64,000 bases of DNA from Salvator merianae (taxonomy: Eukaryota; Chordata; Lepidosauria; Squamata; Teiidae). Within the stretch, counting starts at the first letter, position 1, and each line of letters opens with the position of its first letter. The DNA lies in contig QVOM02000057.1 in the NCBI GenBank assembly GCA_003586115.2, forward strand, positions 1 to 64,000. The letters are read 5' to 3'. A program made the position numbers and the translations under genes. The notes under the pieces are model-generated. The model was not told where the DNA came from. It searched no databases and saw only the letters and a list, made by a program, of their open reading frames with translations. Positions 46,271-56,775 of the stretch are shown one piece after another.

Positions 46271-49200
46271 CTACTTCTTTGCTGCAGCTGCCAGTTTCGC
46301 CTCCCGCTCCAGGGCCTCGGCTGCCAACCTCTCGTCGCGCAGTTTTTGGAAGGCCGCGTATTCTTCCGCGCCCAGACTGGGGGAGAGAAGAGAAAACTAT
46401 TCTCCCGGTTCCAAGCGCTCTGCCCCAGCAGGAGTGGGAGAAACAAAGCCGGAAGCCTTGATTTCCGCCCTGGAACACGGGACTCCGTTTCCTGCTCCCG
46501 GAACGGCCTTGTCAGCAAAGTGCATGAACTGGATCCCACAGGCCCTGCCCGTGGGCCCCCCACGAGTGCCGGTCACTTACTCTTTCACCACCTTGATGCC
46601 CAGCGACCGGGCACTGCCCATCAGGGACACGACGACCTTCTCCAGCGGCATGTCGCGAAGCACGAAGCCCGGGTCTTGGCACTTCACCAGGGCGATCTCG
46701 TAGAGGTGTTTCAAGGTCAGCATCCCAACCACTTCGCGCCCTGCACGACAGAGGCGCCCTCTTAAACCCAGGGAGCACCAGCTTGGGGGGGGACTATTCT
46801 ATAGCCTGGGGGCCACCACGGAGAAGGCCCTGTCCCAGATCTCCACCCTTTTAACTACTAAAGGTACAACCAGGAGGACTTTCCCTACAGATCTTAAGCC
46901 TTACAAAGGGCTAGAAAACCATTGCAATATTCAATGCAGTTTCCTCCAGTTTTGCCCCTGAACTGCTCCCTTCCATTCCGCCTGCTCCACTTCGTCGGCA
47001 GCAACCACTTGCCCTCTTTGGAAACATCTCTCACCTGGCTTCGAAGCGCCTTTTTCTATTCCAGCTGCAGCCATTAGAAAATAAGAGGCAGTCGGTTTGT
47101 TTATCTGAATGTCATAAGTTCTGTCAGCCTGTGGGGGGGGAAAAGGGGGAAGGAATCAGAAGGGGTATAAGGGTAGGAAAAAATGACATCCTCCAATCAT
47201 TCCCACTGTATCAATTCCGTTTTTATTTGTACACTGCCTTTGCAAAAGATTGCTCAAGGCCGTTTACAACAAAGAGGGAAAAAAATCACCATACAATATA
47301 AAATAATGCATTATACAATGTAATACCTAACACATTATAAAATGACACACAATTGCAAATAGTACATTATAAGCTTACACAAAACCTTGGGAGAGAGCAG
47401 GGCAAGAAACACTGGTCTTTTTCCTTCCTTCTCCCTGTTCTTAGACTGCGAACAGACGTTGGTCATAAGAACCTAAGAGGAGCCCTGCTGGATCAGGCCA
47501 CGGCCCATCTAGTCCAGCATCCCGCCTCACACAGTGGCCCCCAGTTGCTCCTGGGCATCCCAAGCAGAATATAAAAGCAAAACCCTGTTGTTCCCTCCGC
47601 CCCCAGTCCAAGGCTCTCCATTCTTCTCACCTTCACAGTGATAAACGTGGGCAGCGGGAGTCCCGCCCTGATGTCCTTCGTCCGTTCGTTGAAGTCCTTG
47701 CAGAATTGCCCGATAGAGATGCCTTTCTGGAGAGGAGAAAGGGGAATCGTTTTACCGAATGGCACACCTTCCCCTTGATCCAGGGCCTTAGGTTCTTATG
47801 GACATGCCCTCCTCTGAAAGTCCATACACCTACGGAAACCACCTGAAGACTTTGCAGAAACGTGTAGCGTTTCCAACATCCTCCTGAAGCCTTCCCAGGT
47901 CCTCTGCTTCTCAGCATTTGGGTCGGATTCCCCCCTGGTGCCCACCCAGACACCTCCATGCTGTGTTTCTGACCGATACAGAAGTGGGTTCTGGGAAGAT
48001 ACCAGGGGTGAACCTTGTTGCCCTACCACCCTGCCATGGCCGCTCCCAGCTAGCCTTCATTAAGAACTCCAGAGTGGTTTGCAACCATAAAAGAAACCAA
48101 CAGGATGGCAGAGTATTAATTATTTGCAACAGATCAATGCAAAGTCTTCAAGAAGGGCATGAGGGTTCTCCTGTTGTTGTGCCTAGAGATCAGAACCCAG
48201 AGATAAGTGAGCAGTTGGGCCAATACTGATATCCTCCCATCTATTTATTCTAATCCCCTTTTAACACTAACATCGGCTGCATCCACACACAGTTTTTTTA
48301 AAAAAAAAAGCGACTCTAAAGCGGCTCAGAGGAGGTAGCGTCCACATGCAAGTCCTTCAGTCCACATCAAAGGCCAGAAAACACACTTCCAAGCTGCATT
48401 CTCCAACCTTTCCTGCGGATCGGAGGTGGGATGGGAACCCTAGCATCTACACGCTACCCCTTTGAAGCAGCTTTTGAAATCATCCGGCAATGAATCCCAC
48501 CGCCTGGGCTGTGTGGAAGTTGGCGGCTTTCTGGTCCCCTTGACTGGCCTTCCAGATGTTCGGCTTAACCGGACGGCCCCACAGGACGTTATGATGATGA
48601 GGGAGGGAGAAAAGCACAGACCCTTACACCTTGCCCCCTACATATCGTATCTGTGCAATGCTACTACATTTATTGTCCATTTTGTCCTACCTCTCCTCCC
48701 CGGGAGCTAGACAAGCCGTCCGAGACATTAATTACCCATTTCACCCAACTGGGAGATCTCTGTGACAATCCCTGTTCCTTCGTTTCAGGCATTCAGTGTT
48801 ACTGAGATTCTCACTGAGGGCCCTACATACCAGATGCTTTTCTCCCTGGCAAAATCCAGACAACGCTCGTTCACCTAGGGGGTTACACCGTCGCCGTCTC
48901 CTTCCCTCGAACGGGTCCTTCCCATTTCTGACGCTCTCCTTTTAGAGATCATCGCATATTGTTCCAGGGACGGAAAGGGAGGATGCCCGGTCCCAAGGCG
49001 GCTGGATTCACATTCCCTTCCGTCCCTCTCTTGCCACACTCCGAATCCAAGACCGGCTCAGGTCTATCCGCTTCCCTTTGCTCCCATTCCGCTGGCCCAA
49101 AGGGGAAAGGAGTTTCCCAGACCCCCTCCTGTCCGGCCACTGACCACATCCAAACTAGACGTCTAGACCTCCACCTCCGGGGCCGTTTCCAGGGTGACCG

Positions 49201-52200
49201 CGGTCGCCTGCGTGCCTGGGCCTCCGGAGAGGCGACCAGCATCTCCCAAATCCGGGCGGGCTGAGAAGCCCAAACGCCGCGTTGCTCGTTGTACACTTTC
49301 CGCCCTTCTCTGCTCTTGAATGGAGGAAGGGACGGACTCAAGCGAACACAAGGATCCTCCCCCGGCTGGGAGCACGGCCAGCTCCCCCCTCCCCCCCCCC
49401 CCCCCCACCCCCCCCCCCCTCTGGCCCTATCTCTGCAGCAGGGAAGGGTAAAGCGCATGCTACGGTCCACCCGCCTCCGATGATACGCGCACAGGTACCG
49501 GCGGGGAGGGGTGGGGGTGGATGGAGGCGCGAGAAGACCCCTCCCCAGGCAGCGCAGAGAAGGAGGGAGGGGGCGGAGGAAGCCTGCCTTCTTCCCGTTG
49601 GCACAAGAGGCAGCTGTAGGGCGGGGGGGGGGGGCGAGGAGAAGAGAGATGAATGGGAGGCAAAGAAATCCGGCTCTTCTACCCCGGAGCTGAGATGCAA
49701 AGGCCATACAGGAAGTAGATCCAGCAAACCCTCTCGCACTTGTTGAGCAAATGGGCCCGCTCCTGCCCCCCCCACCGCACCAAAAAAAAAAAACACAAAA
49801 AAAAACCCTATGGAGATTCCTCAGGGCACCACACGCACACAAACGCAGGCAAACTTTATGGCGGCCCCGCTATCGAAAAAGGCGGAATTATCGGAATACC
49901 CTTTTAGGATCTGGGCTGGCAGAACGGGGGGATTCCCCGCTGTCCTCCCGGCAGGGGGTTCCATTCACTCTTGGGGAAAAGGCAGCTGTCCCCTTGGATG
50001 CCACCAAAATCCCCAAAGATCTGCTGAGGACCTCGGGGCTTTCTCCCAGAGCTCATAGAATTGGCTCATTCTCCATGCATCGGTAAGCTTTCGCTCTGAG
50101 CAGGAGACAGCTGACTTCCTCCTTCAAAATGTATTTATTTATTTACTGAATTTGCATCCTCTCCTTTTCCCACGGGTCCCAGGCTGAGTTACAACAGTAC
50201 AAAGGTAAAACTTATACGAACATAAGAGGAGCCCTGCTGGATCAGGCCACGGCCCATCTAGTCCGGCATCCTGCTCACACAGTGGCCCACCAACTACTTC
50301 CGGGCATCTCAAGCAGAAGATGAAGGCAAAACCCTCACCTGCTCTCTGCTCCCTGCAGATGGCCTTGAGAGGCCTCCTGCCTGTCTCTCCACCCTGGAGG
50401 GGGTACCTGGGTATCCATTCCAGTAGCCATTAATATACCTGCCTTCCATGAATTTGACCAGCCCCATAAGAAGGCAAGGGGAGCCCCGCTGGATCAGGCC
50501 ACCACCCATCTAGTCCAGCATCCTGTCTCACAGCGTGGGAACACCCAACAGCGCACAAGCCAGGGGTGCTCGAACGCGATCCCTCAGACGGCTTGGACTT
50601 GTGGCTTAAGCCCACAGAACAGTGCCGGTTTACAAAATCTCTGCCTGCTTCGCCAGCCGGATTTTATCAGGGTGGCAGGAAACTTTGCCGCAGGGGCAAC
50701 TGCGCCTCCAGACCCCCGCCCCTAACCCCCGCTGTCCGCTCCTCTCTGTCTCTCCCTCGCACAGGGGCCATGGAGATGCAGTCCGCAGGCGTCCCGCACA
50801 CCTGCGTGGCAGCGGTGGTCATCATCTGCACCATGGGCGCCATGGACGTCTACCTGGTGGAGCAGAGCTCGGGGGCCCGCCGGCTGGGCGTGGGCGCCCT
50901 GGCGTTGGCCGGGGACCTCTTCTTCCTGCTGGTGCTGCGCTACGCCACCTTGTGGGCCGGCGGGGAAGCCCGCCTCGCCCAGCGGGGCTACTCCATGGTG
51001 CTGTGGTTCCTCTTCGCCTTCGCCCTGGAGGTGAAGCTCTACTTCATCTACCAGCACTACGCCACCGAGGGGCGCGCCCCCGACCCGCTGGCCCGGCGCA
51101 CCCTGACCCTGCTGCTCTCCGTCTGCATCCCGGCCCTCTACACCGTGCTGGGGGCTACCGAGCTGGTGGCGCAGGCCTCGGCCAGCTTCCGCAAGAAGGA
51201 CGAGCTACGCGGGCGCCTCTTCTGGGTGGTCCTGGACCTGCTGGACGTGCTGGAGATCCAGGCCAGCCTCTGGGAGCCGCAGCGGCGGGTGCTTCCCCTG
51301 TGGGCCGAGGGGCTCGCCTTCTTCTACTGCTACGGCCTCCTGCTGGTCCTGCCCTGCGTCTCCCTCAACGAGCTGGGGGTGCAGGGGCCCCGCCCCGGCC
51401 CCCTCTACCCGCTGCTGAGCCTGGCGAGCGTCAACGTGGCCACCATCTTCATCCGCGGGGGGCTGATGCTCCTCTGCCACGACCAGCGCATGTCCGCCAT
51501 CTTCATGGGCAAGAACTTCCTGGCCATCGCCCTGAAGTGCTGCGCCGTCCTGCAGCACCACCGAGGCGCCTGCGCCGGGGGGGAAACGGGACACAGGCGC
51601 TCGGCCAGCTGCCAGGCGCCCAGACGCACCCGTGCCCCGGAGGAGCAGCTCCCCAGACGCAGCGGAACAGCCGGAGAGGGGCACCACGGACACGCTACCA
51701 CGTCCCTGCCGCACAGGGGCGCCCGGAACGTGACGGCGCGTTCCTGCGGGCGCTCCGCCGGCGAGCAAGCGAGGCCCAAAGACCTCCACCGGGGCCCCCA
51801 AGGCGCAGAGGAGCGGTCCTGCTGCCACGTGCATACCATGAGTCACCAGCTACACAGACACTGCCCTTGTAAAGGCCAGGGCTCCCCCTACGCCAGGAAC
51901 ACGACGCAAAGCTCCCACAGGCGTGCAGCCGCCACCTCTCCCACCACCTCCAGAGGACCCTCAAGAGGCCAGAGGGTGCAGCTCAAGTCCGTTTGGGGCG
52001 GCCTGTGACCTCTCCTTGCCGCCCGGCGAAAGACCCATCCGCCTTCGTGAGCACCCAGCGCGATCTGCCTAGGACGGAGGATCACTACGACAGTGGGCGA
52101 GAAGACCCAGCAGAACAATACAGCAAGTTGTGGAAAACTCCCTGACCCACCTCTTCCCAATTTCAGGTTGCTTACCGCCCGGAAAAATCACACTTCTGCT

Positions 52201-54371
52201 CGGAACGTCCACGCCACGCCCTCGAGGCAGAAAACCCGCCCTGTTAGAGGCGGTTTGTGACGCCTCGGCTCCGACTTTCTCACCATCGCCTTCTCTACGG
52301 CCTGCTCCCTTTCCCTCCTCCCAGACAGGGCTACGCCTTTTCTTCTTCCCTTCTGCTCACTGCAGTCAGTGACGGGGAAGCGACTGTGGCTGAATGCGCA
52401 ATGGCTGGCGAAGCAGTCTTTAACCCTTCTTCACACAGCCTGATCCCAAGCTAAAGATCCTCCAGCAAACATTTGCATTTGTGGAGAGGGGGACAGGACG
52501 CTAGGCTTCAAAGTGGTATTTTTAGTCCACAGATCTAGATAAAGGAGCTGAACTTTGCACAGCCATGATTGGGCTAGGGGAAATAATCTGTTTCTGGAAG
52601 CGTCTGTGGCGGTCTTGAAAAACACAGAAACACCGGGCACCACTTCCACAAAAATAACTGACCACATATATCTGAATTTGCATCACCTAGGCCAGGGCTC
52701 TTTCGATAATAACCACTGCCAGTAATTGGCCAAAGTGCTGCGAAATGAAGGACTGTGAAGCCCTCTTCTTAGGGTACATAAGTCCAGAGGCTGAGCTGTG
52801 CCCTACTGGCTAAAAAAGAAAACAGGAGAAATTCTGCTATATGGTTTCCTGTAACGGCAGCCAATCCAGCCAGAAGCCCTGCCCATGGCTGAAAGCTGGC
52901 TCTTATACAGCAACCAGCCTGGTTAGCTTTAAGAACGGATTGGACAGTTTCATGACGGTCAGGTGTATCAATGGGTACTAGAATGGATGCTCAGGTACTG
53001 CTTCCGGGCTGGAGAGACAGGCAGGAGGCCTCTAAGGCCATTTGCAGGGAGTGGAGAGCAGGTGAAGGTTTTGCCTTCATCTTCTGCTTGAGATGCCCAG
53101 AAGCAATTGGTGGGCTACTGCGTGGCCCACTGGAACCAGCAGGGTTCCCCTTATGTTCTTATGTCTCACAAGTTTCAAAGGAAGCTAACGAACCATCTTA
53201 CAGCAGGGGAGGGGCTTCTGGCTGTGCTCACCTGCACTACCTGTCACTAGTTTCTGTACTGAGCTGCTTCTTAACAACTGGAAGCTTGTGATTTGTGTAA
53301 CTTTGTACTAGGAAACCTGCTAACTCTTGCAGCCAAGTTCATTTCCATTTCCTGTTTTCAAAAGTAACAAAGCAACACCCTCTCTAAGAGGAAACCTCCA
53401 TGTTCTTTACACTAAAAAGTGGAATTAAAGAAAAAAAGAGATAAACCAAAGTACATGGGTGCTTGTATTTCATTCTGCTCGTAATGAATTAGAGATGTAT
53501 TTCTGCTAAGTGGCAGGAAGGTGGGGCACTCAAACCCAGGAGATGAAAATCAGTAAATGGAGTACCACTGAACATGTCAAGAGAGGAATGTTTTTTCCTT
53601 ACCACTGAATACAACCAACTCAGGGAACATCTGGGGCTGGAGGACAAGGTGCAAAAAGAATGCTGTGTTCAACAATTTAAAGATCAGATACTGACTTTAC
53701 AAGTATTACAATATGCTAACAACGGTTACCCCCTTTGTATATTAAGCGGCCTCTTTAAAAAAAACACCTGCAGCATAGCTCCGCAAGTATGGATGATATA
53801 CTGAGTCTCTGGCTATCAAATCCATGTTGGATTTAGTACTGCTAACCACTGATCCTGCCAACTTAAGGCGATAAAAGCTGCAGTCAAACAGCCTAACTCC
53901 CTAACACCTGTCTCTTAGTTGGATACTGCAGAAATTCTTGAATACAGCCTCGTAACCCTTTTCATGCCTGAGAAGTGGCGAAACAGCATAAGAGGATACT
54001 CTTTTTATACCCACTAAATCTACGCAAAGCTGAAGGAATTCGGATTTGACTGCAGCTTTTATCACCTTAAGCTGACAGGGTCAATGGTCAGCCATACCGT
54101 CGCCTTGATAGCCACCGATTCCATCTATTCACAAGGAATTTCGTGTTTACATAACTAATAAAGATATAGGAACGCTGCCTTGGATTCTACACGACAATCT
54201 GACACGAAACTGTTTTTTTTTCCCCTCCTGAACCTTTCTTATACATACGTGTCCAAGGGTAGGTCCCAAGGGTGGTCCTGGAACTGCCTGTCCGGCTCGA
54301 ATGATTGTTCGGATCGTACCTCCAAAATCAACTTTCTGTGCCGCTCTGGCAGTACGTGAAACTTTTGACAT
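46271..54371 (-). CDS. MRPL11: MRPL11, mitochondrial ribosomal protein L11
   Basis: Large-subunit mitoribosome protein uL11m at the GTPase-associated centre. Five coding exons on the minus strand: 54249-54371 (starts [20 protein letters not shown], ends [10 protein letters not shown]), 47631-47726 ([19 protein letters not shown]), 47035-47128 ([20 protein letters not shown]), 46581-46740 ([34 protein letters not shown]) and 46271-46376 ([20 protein letters not shown], ends AAAAKK). Phases are 0, 0, 1 and 2; total 579 nt, 192 codons, equal to human. The PGPPLGPxLG, FNERTK and MGSARSLGI motifs are those of the L11 family. A CATAG acceptor just before the ATG implies an untranslated first exon near 55.0 kb. 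Intron 1 is about 6.5 kb and hosts the plus-strand TMEM121-like gene and several repeats. Confidence 0.95.
46785..46870 (+). repeat. L2/CR1-like fragment in MRPL11 intron 4 / exon 4 flank
   Basis: Contains 'GGGGGCCACCACGGAGAAGG', the phrase shared with 5365, 19625 and 54645. Confidence 0.5.
47465..47585 (+). repeat. CR1-like LINE tail fragment
   Basis: AACCTAAGAGGAGCCCTGCTG to GGGCATCCCAAGCAG; short copy just below MRPL11 exon 2 in intron 2. Confidence 0.7.
48940..49760. promoter_or_regulatory. CpG-rich block in MRPL11 intron 1, candidate TMEM121-like promoter
   Basis: A CpG- and GC-rich stretch with a long poly-C run (49392-49428) lies 1.0-1.8 kb upstream of the TMEM121-like coding exon. 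Since that exon begins at a splice acceptor, its untranslated first exon is expected upstream on the plus strand, and this block is the best candidate. No specific donor can be chosen with confidence. Confidence 0.4.
50220..50535 (+). repeat. CR1-like LINE tail, two joined fragments
   Basis: AGAGGAGCCCTGCTGGATCAG at 50226, running to GTAGCCATTAATATACCTGC; a second start near 50478 (GGAGCCCCGCTGGATCAGGC). It lies just upstream of the TMEM121-like exon. Confidence 0.7.
50770..52008 (+). CDS. TMEM121-family membrane protein, nested antisense in MRPL11 intron 1
   Basis: A single 412-codon exon of a TMEM121 (hole protein) family member; no molecular function is established that I can rely on. Family blocks seen: MDVYLVEQ (25-32), [15 protein letters not shown] (48-62), [20 protein letters not shown] (72-91), [13 protein letters not shown] (112-124), [15 protein letters not shown] (145-159), [27 protein letters not shown] (176-195), [13 protein letters not shown] and SAIFMGKN (242-249). 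Five to six hydrophobic segments predict a multipass protein. I chose ATG 50770 because it has a GCCATGG context, aligns with the family start, and follows a pyrimidine-rich CTCGCACAG acceptor at 50763, as expected for an untranslated exon 1. Residues 266-412 are an unusual Arg/Ser/His/Cys-rich tail without family similarity that I can see. Related to human TMEM121 but clearly diverged, so perhaps a separate paralog. Confidence 0.88.
   Translation: MEMQSAGVPHTCVAAVVIICTMGAMDVYLVEQSSGARRLGVGALALAGDLFFLLVLRYATLWAGGEARLAQRGYSMVLWFLFAFALEVKLYFIYQHYATEGRAPDPLARRTLTLLLSVCIPALYTVLGATELVAQASASFRKKDELRGRLFWVVLDLLDVLEIQASLWEPQRRVLPLWAEGLAFFYCYGLLLVLPCVSLNELGVQGPRPGPLYPLLSLASVNVATIFIRGGLMLLCHDQRMSAIFMGKNFLAIALKCCAVLQHHRGACAGGETGHRRSASCQAPRRTRAPEEQLPRRSGTAGEGHHGHATTSLPHRGARNVTARSCGRSAGEQARPKDLHRGPQGAEERSCCHVHTMSHQLHRHCPCKGQGSPYARNTTQSSHRRAAATSPTTSRGPSRGQRVQLKSVWGGL
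52905..53165 (-). repeat. CR1-like LINE tail fragment
   Basis: CAACCAGCCTGGTTAGCTTTAAG through GCAGGAGGCCTCTAAGGCCA to CAGCAGGGTTCCCCTTATGTT; same family, minus orientation, downstream of the TMEM121-like gene. Confidence 0.7.
53811..54113. mobile_element. MITE-like long inverted repeat in MRPL11 intron 1
   Basis: The arm at about 53838-53890 (AACTTAAGGCGATAAAAGCT, then GCAGTCAAA) pairs with 54050-54092 (TTTGACTGCAGCTTTTATCA, then CCTTAAGCTG). About 27 of 30 core bases match, and outer words GGCTATCA / TGATAGCC give outer ends at 53811 and 54113. No transposase frame and no clear target duplication. Confidence 0.6.
54249..54371 (-). CDS. MRPL11: MRPL11 first coding exon
   Basis: 41 codons, phase 0, donor GTATGT. 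The exon junction gives [11 protein letters not shown], the same place where other vertebrate MRPL11 proteins read LGQ-RGVSINQF. This exon fixes the nested gene at 50.8-52.0 kb as lying inside MRPL11 intron 1. Confidence 0.93.
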
Positions 54372-54419
54372 GGTGATTCAGATTCTATGAAGGTTAGGAA
54401 AATGAGATTATTTTTCTTA

Positions 54420-54685
54420 TTTAAGAGATTTCTAGGTCACCCTGTGATATCCCACCCTTCACCCGAAGCTCCCAGGGTGGGTCACAACAATAAAAAGATA
54501 AAATATATACAGTATTCTTCAAGTATATTTAAAACACAACCCTCCCTGGCAGGGCAACACCCAGGTATGTTTTAACCAGGTGTGGAAAGCCATATAATGT
54601 AGGCACCTGGCGAACCTCCAGAGGGAGGTTGTTCTAACGTCTGGGGGCTACCACAGACAAGGCCCTCCTGGGTGTCTCCCCTGAG
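54420..54685. repeat. L2/CR1-like LINE fragment
   Basis: Contains 'CTGGGGGCTACCACAGACAAGG' type wording shared with 5365, 19625 and 46805. Located just upstream of MRPL11 exon 1 in the 5' intron. Confidence 0.5.
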
Positions 54686-54929
54686 AGAAGAGAAACTACA
54701 AGCAGCCCCTCCCCTTGACACCTTGGTACTTGGACAAGTCGACATGCAACAATTAAAATATAGGAGTCCTTGCGTGTAACTTATTGCCTGGGCGCTTACA
54801 GACTCAGTTCCGGAACCTTCCTTCGCTTAGACCGCTGGAGAGCCATTGCCTGGCTGCCTCCCCCATTTCTGTATCGCTGCCCCCCAAGTAGCCTCTCTTA
54901 CCGCCGCCCCTCTTACCTTTCTTCACAGC

Positions 54930-55110
54930 CCCAAACTCAAAGTGAATTCCCCACTACCCTGGTGGGCGCAGCCATCTTAGGTCACGCAGGTCAAAGGCGC
55001 GCTGCACGCTGGGAAAGCGTGCTCTCCTTCGAAGGCTAAGCTAAGCCAATCATCGCTGCCGCTCGCTCAAAATGGCGCCGGTTGCCGCGGCAATCCTGGA
55101 AGCTTTGATG
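54930..55110. promoter_or_regulatory. Probable MRPL11 promoter with YY1, CCAAT and X-box motifs
   Basis: Holds GCCATCTT (YY1-like, near 54971), CCAAT (plus strand, 55046-55050), AAATGGCGCC (YY1-like on the minus strand, near 55070) and an X-box GTTGCCGCGGCAAT (55081-55094), in CpG-rich sequence 0.6-0.7 kb above the MRPL11 ATG. The predicted untranslated first exon should start here. The mirror-like motif set would also allow a bidirectional promoter, but I see no plus-strand gene to the right. Confidence 0.55.
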
Positions 55111-55114
55111 CGGC

Positions 55115-56530
55115 AGCAGAGATACGAAAAGTATAGATGGCACTGCATGCGGGTTCTGCTAGGGAACTAAGTCTATTTTAGAAACAGTTATTTTTCGGGG
55201 TCTGTGAGGTTTATCTCCAGTCGTAAATAAAAAGTTCTGACTTTTTTACGTGCTCTGTTTAAAATCTCAGTTTGCTTGCTCCCAGATCAATGAAGATTTT
55301 GCGTGGTGCAACTGAAGACTGAGTTACTATTGTCTGTAACAGATTTGAGTATTATGGACCCCCCCGCCCCACTGATAAAAAGGGAGAGGAAATTTGCCAA
55401 AAGTCACGTATGGGTTCCAATGCAAACTTTAAAATCATCACTATAATTTATGCATGACTTTTTTCATATTCAAACTGGACATGGATTACATAGTCATCCG
55501 CTTCACAACGAATTTTACAGTGGATGCAATTATCTTACTACAACCACATTATGGAGAGTTTCCAGGAAAGCATTAAATGTGGGAAGGGATTTTGCTACCT
55601 ATCTAAAAACAAAAAAAAATGTTACCTAAAACTATTGCTTACAGGAGTGATGACTGCAGAGTATCAGGGCAATATGCAGTATATTTATACAGCCAGAGCT
55701 GCAATTGGGTTACACAAATTAAGAATGTAAGAGGAGTCGAAAGATGTTTCAGGTTTAAAACTTGATTTCATTCACCCCCCTCCCCAATCCCATTCTGCAT
55801 TTTTTAAAAACTTTTCCAGATATAATTTTTATCCGTTTCCGTAGGTGGCAGTAAAGTACTTAAAAGCTCACAAGAACTTTGCATTCATTCATTCATTCAT
55901 TTATTATTCATTCAGGAGTCTTTGGGTAAGTTCTGACAATTATGCTACAGATGGCCAGGTCCGGGGGTGGGCGTGGGTGGGTGGCGTCGGGAGGGGGGAC
56001 TGATACTAGAAACCTGTCTTTGATCTCTCCAAACCATGCTTTGTTCTGGAGTGGATCAAAATGTGGCTCAATTAATCTTACTCTCCAATTGTTAAGTTTA
56101 CAGGCATTATTTTTGTTATTTATTTATTTACAGTTCATGACCAGTGTAGATACAGAAGATGAATAGACAGCTATGCACAACATGAAACCATCTATCTAGG
56201 CATGTCTCAAATATTCAGTGTCTGATTAGAAATCTGCGTATATCCTTCTTCTTTTTCGTGCATATATTTTGTATCCCGAGATCAGAGGAAATGGCAGGGC
56301 TTCTGCACCTTTAATAGTGTGCTGGAAGAGGCAATTTGAGATGGTGTGTCTTATCACGCAGGGTGACATTCCCCGCTCTGTGCAACTATTTGGAAGTGGC
56401 CGTTGCTTAGGAAGAGAGCCCTGCAATGGTCCATTAATTCTTCCTTTTTCACTGCCTAGCTCTGTTGGAAATGCAGTTCCAGTGACCTCATCCCTGAGAG
56501 TCAGGGCAGCTAGCTAGGGTCACCTAGTCC
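55115..56530. other. Intergenic DNA between MRPL11 and GAL3ST3, first part
   Basis: AT-rich sequence with an ATTC microsatellite at 55881-55916. No coding exon or dispersed family recognised. Confidence 0.4.
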
Positions 56531-56534
56531 TAAT

Positions 56535-56775
56535 CTTCACCTACTCTTGACTCCCAGCAAATGACCTTCAGAGGCATCCTGCCTGTCTCTGCAAATTGGC
56601 ATCCATTCTAGTAGCCGTGGATACACCTGTCCTCCATGAATTTGTCTAACTCTTTCCTATAGCCGTTCAGGTTGGTTGCCGTCACCACCTCTTCTGCTAG
56701 TAAATTCCACAGACCGATGACTCTCCAGGTGAAAATATACTTACCTTTGTTGGTCAAAACTCTCAGTTAGGTCTT
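56535..56775 (+). repeat. CR1-like LINE tail, 3' part
   Basis: CATTCTAGTAGCCGTGGATAC, then GCCGTCACCACCTCTTCTGC and AAATTCCACAGACCGATGAC, the same order as in the fuller copy at 61090-61545. Confidence 0.7.

Noticed and set aside
48949..49842. 297-codon minus-strand open frame in a CpG-rich block
   Set aside because: Gly/Pro/Arg-rich frame over poly-C and CpG sequence in the MRPL11 intron; no recognised domain and no splice context.
50622..51872. 416-codon plus-strand frame over the TMEM121-like gene
   Set aside because: Over residues 1-265 the other frame carries all the family blocks. Only its last part could matter if the G7 run hides an indel, which is reported separately.
53574..53804. 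76-codon plus-strand frame in MRPL11 intron 1
   Set aside because: AT-rich, no family resemblance, adjoins the inverted-repeat element; probably chance.
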